Source: a bacterium
GTDB taxonomy: Archaea; Thermoplasmatota; Thermoplasmata; Lutacidiplasmatales; UBA184
Assembly (NCBI GenBank): GCA_021832495.1
Contig: JAKBKR010000088.1
Span: 1 to 7,623 of the forward strand
Direction: 5' to 3'
Length of the DNA: 7,623 bases
A program made the translations under genes and the position numbers. Below the pieces are notes generated by a model. That model did not search any database, was not told the DNA's origin, and worked only from the letters and a program-made list of their open reading frames with translations. Positions within the stretch are counted from its first letter, which is position 1. Each line of letters starts with the position of its first letter. Shown here one piece after another: positions 6,315-7,623 of the stretch.

Positions 6315-7247
6315 GTGATCCCCCCGCCTCCCGCGGACCTGCGTTGCCCGCATTGCGGTCACACGTTCAGTTGGGGCCATCTTACGCACCCGGGCCAGCT
6401 TTCGTGGGTGTTTTGCCCGCGTTGTCGGCAACCGTGTCCCAGTCTTCCTAACCCTTCGCAACCCCCGCTCTACTCTTGGGAGGTCTATCCGGGTATCTAC
6501 CCGCCTCCTTCATGGCCGCGCCGGCCAAGTGCAGGCCTCGTCCGCTTCGGTGTGGTCCTTCTGCTGGTCTCGTCAGGAGGTTTGCTCATTTTGTCGGGAG
6601 CCTTCGGCCTCCTCGGGGCGGGGGGGTCCCTCGGGCATGCCCCCTATCGCATTGGCGGGGTCGTCCGCAGTCCAGGAAGCCCACTTTCTGGGGTCATGAT
6701 TGTGGTCGACCCCACAAGAGATCCTCGCGTTCTCTTCTCGAACGCCACCGGCGCCTTCGAGATCCCCGGTCTTTCCGATGGGGCGCACTTGATCCAATTC
6801 TCCCAGCCCGGCTACGAGACCACGAATCTCACGATCTTCCTTTCGACCTACTACGTCGATCCGGGCAACAATCTTACCGATCTCGTCGTGGGCATGGTCC
6901 CGGGGAACTCCAGCGCTTCGTGGAGCCCGGGATACTCCGAGTTCCCGGACCTCGAGACGTTCGTCGCCCTCATGTATTCATCGTCGGTGATGGAGGCGTT
7001 CGGGGGGCTCGTGGCGATCTGGGGGGGCGTCTGCTTTTACCGGCGCCGAAGCGTCCCCCGTTTCGTCGTGGGGGGGATGTCCGCGCTCCTGACCCCGCTC
7101 TTCCCGTTCCTGATTGGCACGAGCGGACTCTACTTTGAGCTCCCTCCGGAAGCCGGCCTTGTTGCGGCAGGTTCGGCGCTCCTTGGCTTGATCGTGCTTC
7201 TATTCCTAGGAATGAGCTATCGAGGTCTTCCCGCGGATTACAACTGA
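6315..7247 (+). CDS. membrane protein with N-terminal zinc ribbon and carboxypeptidase-regulatory-like domain
   Basis: This 310-aa protein starts with GTG. A zinc ribbon (C11-PHC14 and C34-PRC37, with C41 nearby) opens the protein, followed by a proline-rich linker (43-72) and a long hydrophobic segment (about 74-102). Residues 111-192 resemble a carboxypeptidase-regulatory/CNA-B-like beta sandwich: GGVVRSPGSPLSGVMIVV, then SNATGAFEIPGLSDGAHLI and SQPGYE. Three more helices follow (about 214-241, 249-273 and 280-300), ending in LPADYN. All four sequons (N143, N171, N186, N198) fall between helix 1 and helix 2, so that domain is probably outside and the zinc ribbon inside. The family is not recognised by name. 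It could couple an external domain to a cytoplasmic zinc ribbon, as in many uncharacterised archaeal membrane proteins. It follows the surface protein by 47 bp on the same strand, and a shared envelope role is plausible. It converges on rpo12. Confidence 0.8.
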   Translation: MIPPPPADLRCPHCGHTFSWGHLTHPGQLSWVFCPRCRQPCPSLPNPSQPPLYSWEVYPGIYPPPSWPRRPSAGLVRFGVVLLLVSSGGLLILSGAFGLLGAGGSLGHAPYRIGGVVRSPGSPLSGVMIVVDPTRDPRVLFSNATGAFEIPGLSDGAHLIQFSQPGYETTNLTIFLSTYYVDPGNNLTDLVVGMVPGNSSASWSPGYSEFPDLETFVALMYSSSVMEAFGGLVAIWGGVCFYRRRSVPRFVVGGMSALLTPLFPFLIGTSGLYFELPPEAGLVAAGSALLGLIVLLFLGMSYRGLPADYN

Positions 7248-7249
7248 AC

Positions 7250-7287
7250 CCCGCGGGATCGCGGGAACCCTATCCGGGATACCCGGA
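7250..7287. terminator. two tandem hairpins between convergent genes
   Basis: The first has 6-bp arms CCCGCG (7250-7255) and CGCGGG (7260-7265) with a GGAT loop. The second has arms TCCGGG (7273-7278) and CCCGGA (7282-7287) with an ATA loop. Together they fill most of the 47-bp gap between the stops at 7247 and 7295. The symmetric position would serve both strands. No T-run follows on either side, and archaeal termination usually relies on T-runs rather than hairpins, so the role could instead be mRNA 3'-end protection. Confidence 0.45.
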
Positions 7288-7294
7288 ATGCCGT

Positions 7295-7429
7295 CTACCG
7301 GGCCTTCAGGACCTTTTTGACGTTCGGGTGCTCCTTGCGGAAGATCTTCGAGTGGCAATAATCGCACCGAACACCGTAGCTGTTGTAATCCGCCGGGAGG
7401 GGCTCCCCGCAGCGCACGCACCGAAACAT
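7295..7429 (-). CDS. rpo12: DNA-directed RNA polymerase subunit Rpo12 (RpoP)
   Basis: This 44-aa protein has the normal length and layout of the archaeal RNA polymerase subunit P (the eukaryotic Rpb12/RPABC4 homologue). It opens with MFRCVRCGE, has a second zinc pair in GVRCDYCHSKIF, and ends with a basic tail K37-VKKVLKAR. The four zinc ligands are C4, C7, C22 and C25. The subunit binds the Rpo2/Rpo3 side of the enzyme and helps assembly and promoter opening. The usual glycine after the last cysteine (CPYCGS) is histidine here. The ATG is supported by a TATA box about 28 nt upstream and by the conserved N-terminus, which begins right at the first cysteine knuckle. The gene stands alone on its strand within the window. 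It is divergent from an acetyltransferase, rather than sitting directly behind the L37Ae ribosomal gene as in many archaea. Confidence 0.93.
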   Translation of the reverse strand: MFRCVRCGEPLPADYNSYGVRCDYCHSKIFRKEHPNVKKVLKAR

Positions 7430-7453
7430 GGGATGCCCCCATCCGCGCTCCTT

Positions 7454-7467
7454 ATCTTAAACTTTAC
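7454..7467 (-). promoter_or_regulatory. BRE and TATA box of rpo12
   Basis: On the minus strand GTAAAG (7467-7462) is directly followed by TTTAAGAT (7461-7454). The pair matches an archaeal BRE plus TATA arrangement. The TATA centre is about 28 nt before the ATG at 7429, so the message is probably leaderless. This is the best promoter in the window, fitting a housekeeping polymerase gene. Confidence 0.7.
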
Positions 7468-7557
7468 GGCCCCCTCCGCCTTCCCAGGCAGGGCCTCCTT
7501 TAGGGAAGTGCCGAACCAAATCTCATGAGGAGTGGTGTCCTCAAGGGATGACGGGAT

Positions 7558-7623
7558 ATGTTGAGCGAGCCTGTCGAACTGAAGGGAAGGGAAGTCCATC
7601 TTGTCCCGCTGTCTTTCGCCCAC
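7558..7623 (+). CDS. GNAT-family N-acetyltransferase, N-terminal 22 codons only
   Basis: Only the beginning is inside the window: MLSEPVELKG then REVHLVPLSFAH. The pattern of an acidic lead, VELKGREVxLVPLS and a following H is the typical first beta-strand of RimJ/RimL-like GNAT acetyltransferases. These transfer acetyl groups from acetyl-CoA to amino groups of proteins, antibiotics or small molecules. The acetyl-CoA site is beyond the edge, so the substrate cannot be judged. The gene is divergent from rpo12 with 128 bp between starts. No TATA box is evident at the leaderless spacing; a GGGATGA at 7545-7551 is a possible weak ribosome site. Confidence 0.6.
   Translation, partial: MLSEPVELKGREVHLVPLSFAH

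Noticed and set aside
5835..6461. 208-codon minus-strand frame opposite the surface-protein tail
   Set aside because: Its serine/valine-rich product is the complement of the GAG-rich acidic tail codons, a common artefact.
7306..7623. 105-codon minus-strand frame entering from the right edge (MDFPSLQFDRLAQ...)
   Set aside because: It overlaps rpo12 in another frame, covers the rpo12 promoter and lies opposite the GNAT start, which has a recognisable N-terminus. It is most likely a shadow.

Overview
The window looks like a GC-rich archaeal chromosome segment, most plausibly from a mesophilic Thermoplasmata-type lineage (Thermoplasmatota). The archaeal assignment rests on four things. There is an Rpo12/RpoP gene (RNA polymerase subunit P, 44 aa). 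There is a DUF99 family protein, a typically archaeal family. TATA-like boxes lie about 25-28 nt upstream of several start codons, the spacing expected for leaderless archaeal transcripts. Large sequon-rich surface proteins are also present. The finer lineage is inference from protein style only.

Left part (1-2245): two minus-strand genes form a probable operon, read right to left. The first is a 415-aa protein whose C-terminal half is a von Willebrand A domain of the magnesium-chelatase ChlD/BchD type with a degraded MIDAS metal site. The second is a cysteine-rich CxxxCxxCC (YkgJ/UPF0153-type) protein that runs off the left edge. Upstream is a 156-bp divergent control region with a TATA box, a G/C-rich inverted repeat and a striking 29-35 bp dyad.

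Middle (2246-3321): a small plus-strand winged-helix regulator faces away from the VWA gene and is interrupted by one apparent extra base. Reading across the shift restores a full ~100-aa wHTH. It converges on a minus-strand DUF99 protein in which a normally acidic active-site position appears to be glycine. A 141-bp divergent promoter region follows.

Right part (3322-7623): a 981-aa secreted and membrane-anchored surface protein (PQQ-like beta-propeller, three Ig-like modules, transmembrane helix, acidic cytoplasmic tail with AEEE repeats) is followed by a 310-aa membrane protein. That protein has an N-terminal zinc ribbon, an external carboxypeptidase-regulatory-like domain and three further helices. 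It converges, across two tandem hairpins, on rpo12. Rpo12 is divergent from the first 22 codons of a plus-strand GNAT-type acetyltransferase cut by the right edge.

The genes do not form one obvious pathway. The most coherent unit is the divergent block of wHTH regulator, dyad, ChlD-like VWA protein and CxxxCxxCC protein. Regulator and dyad may control the two-gene operon, and both products have metal-related folds, but no AAA+ chelatase partner lies in the window. All functional links between these genes are inference.
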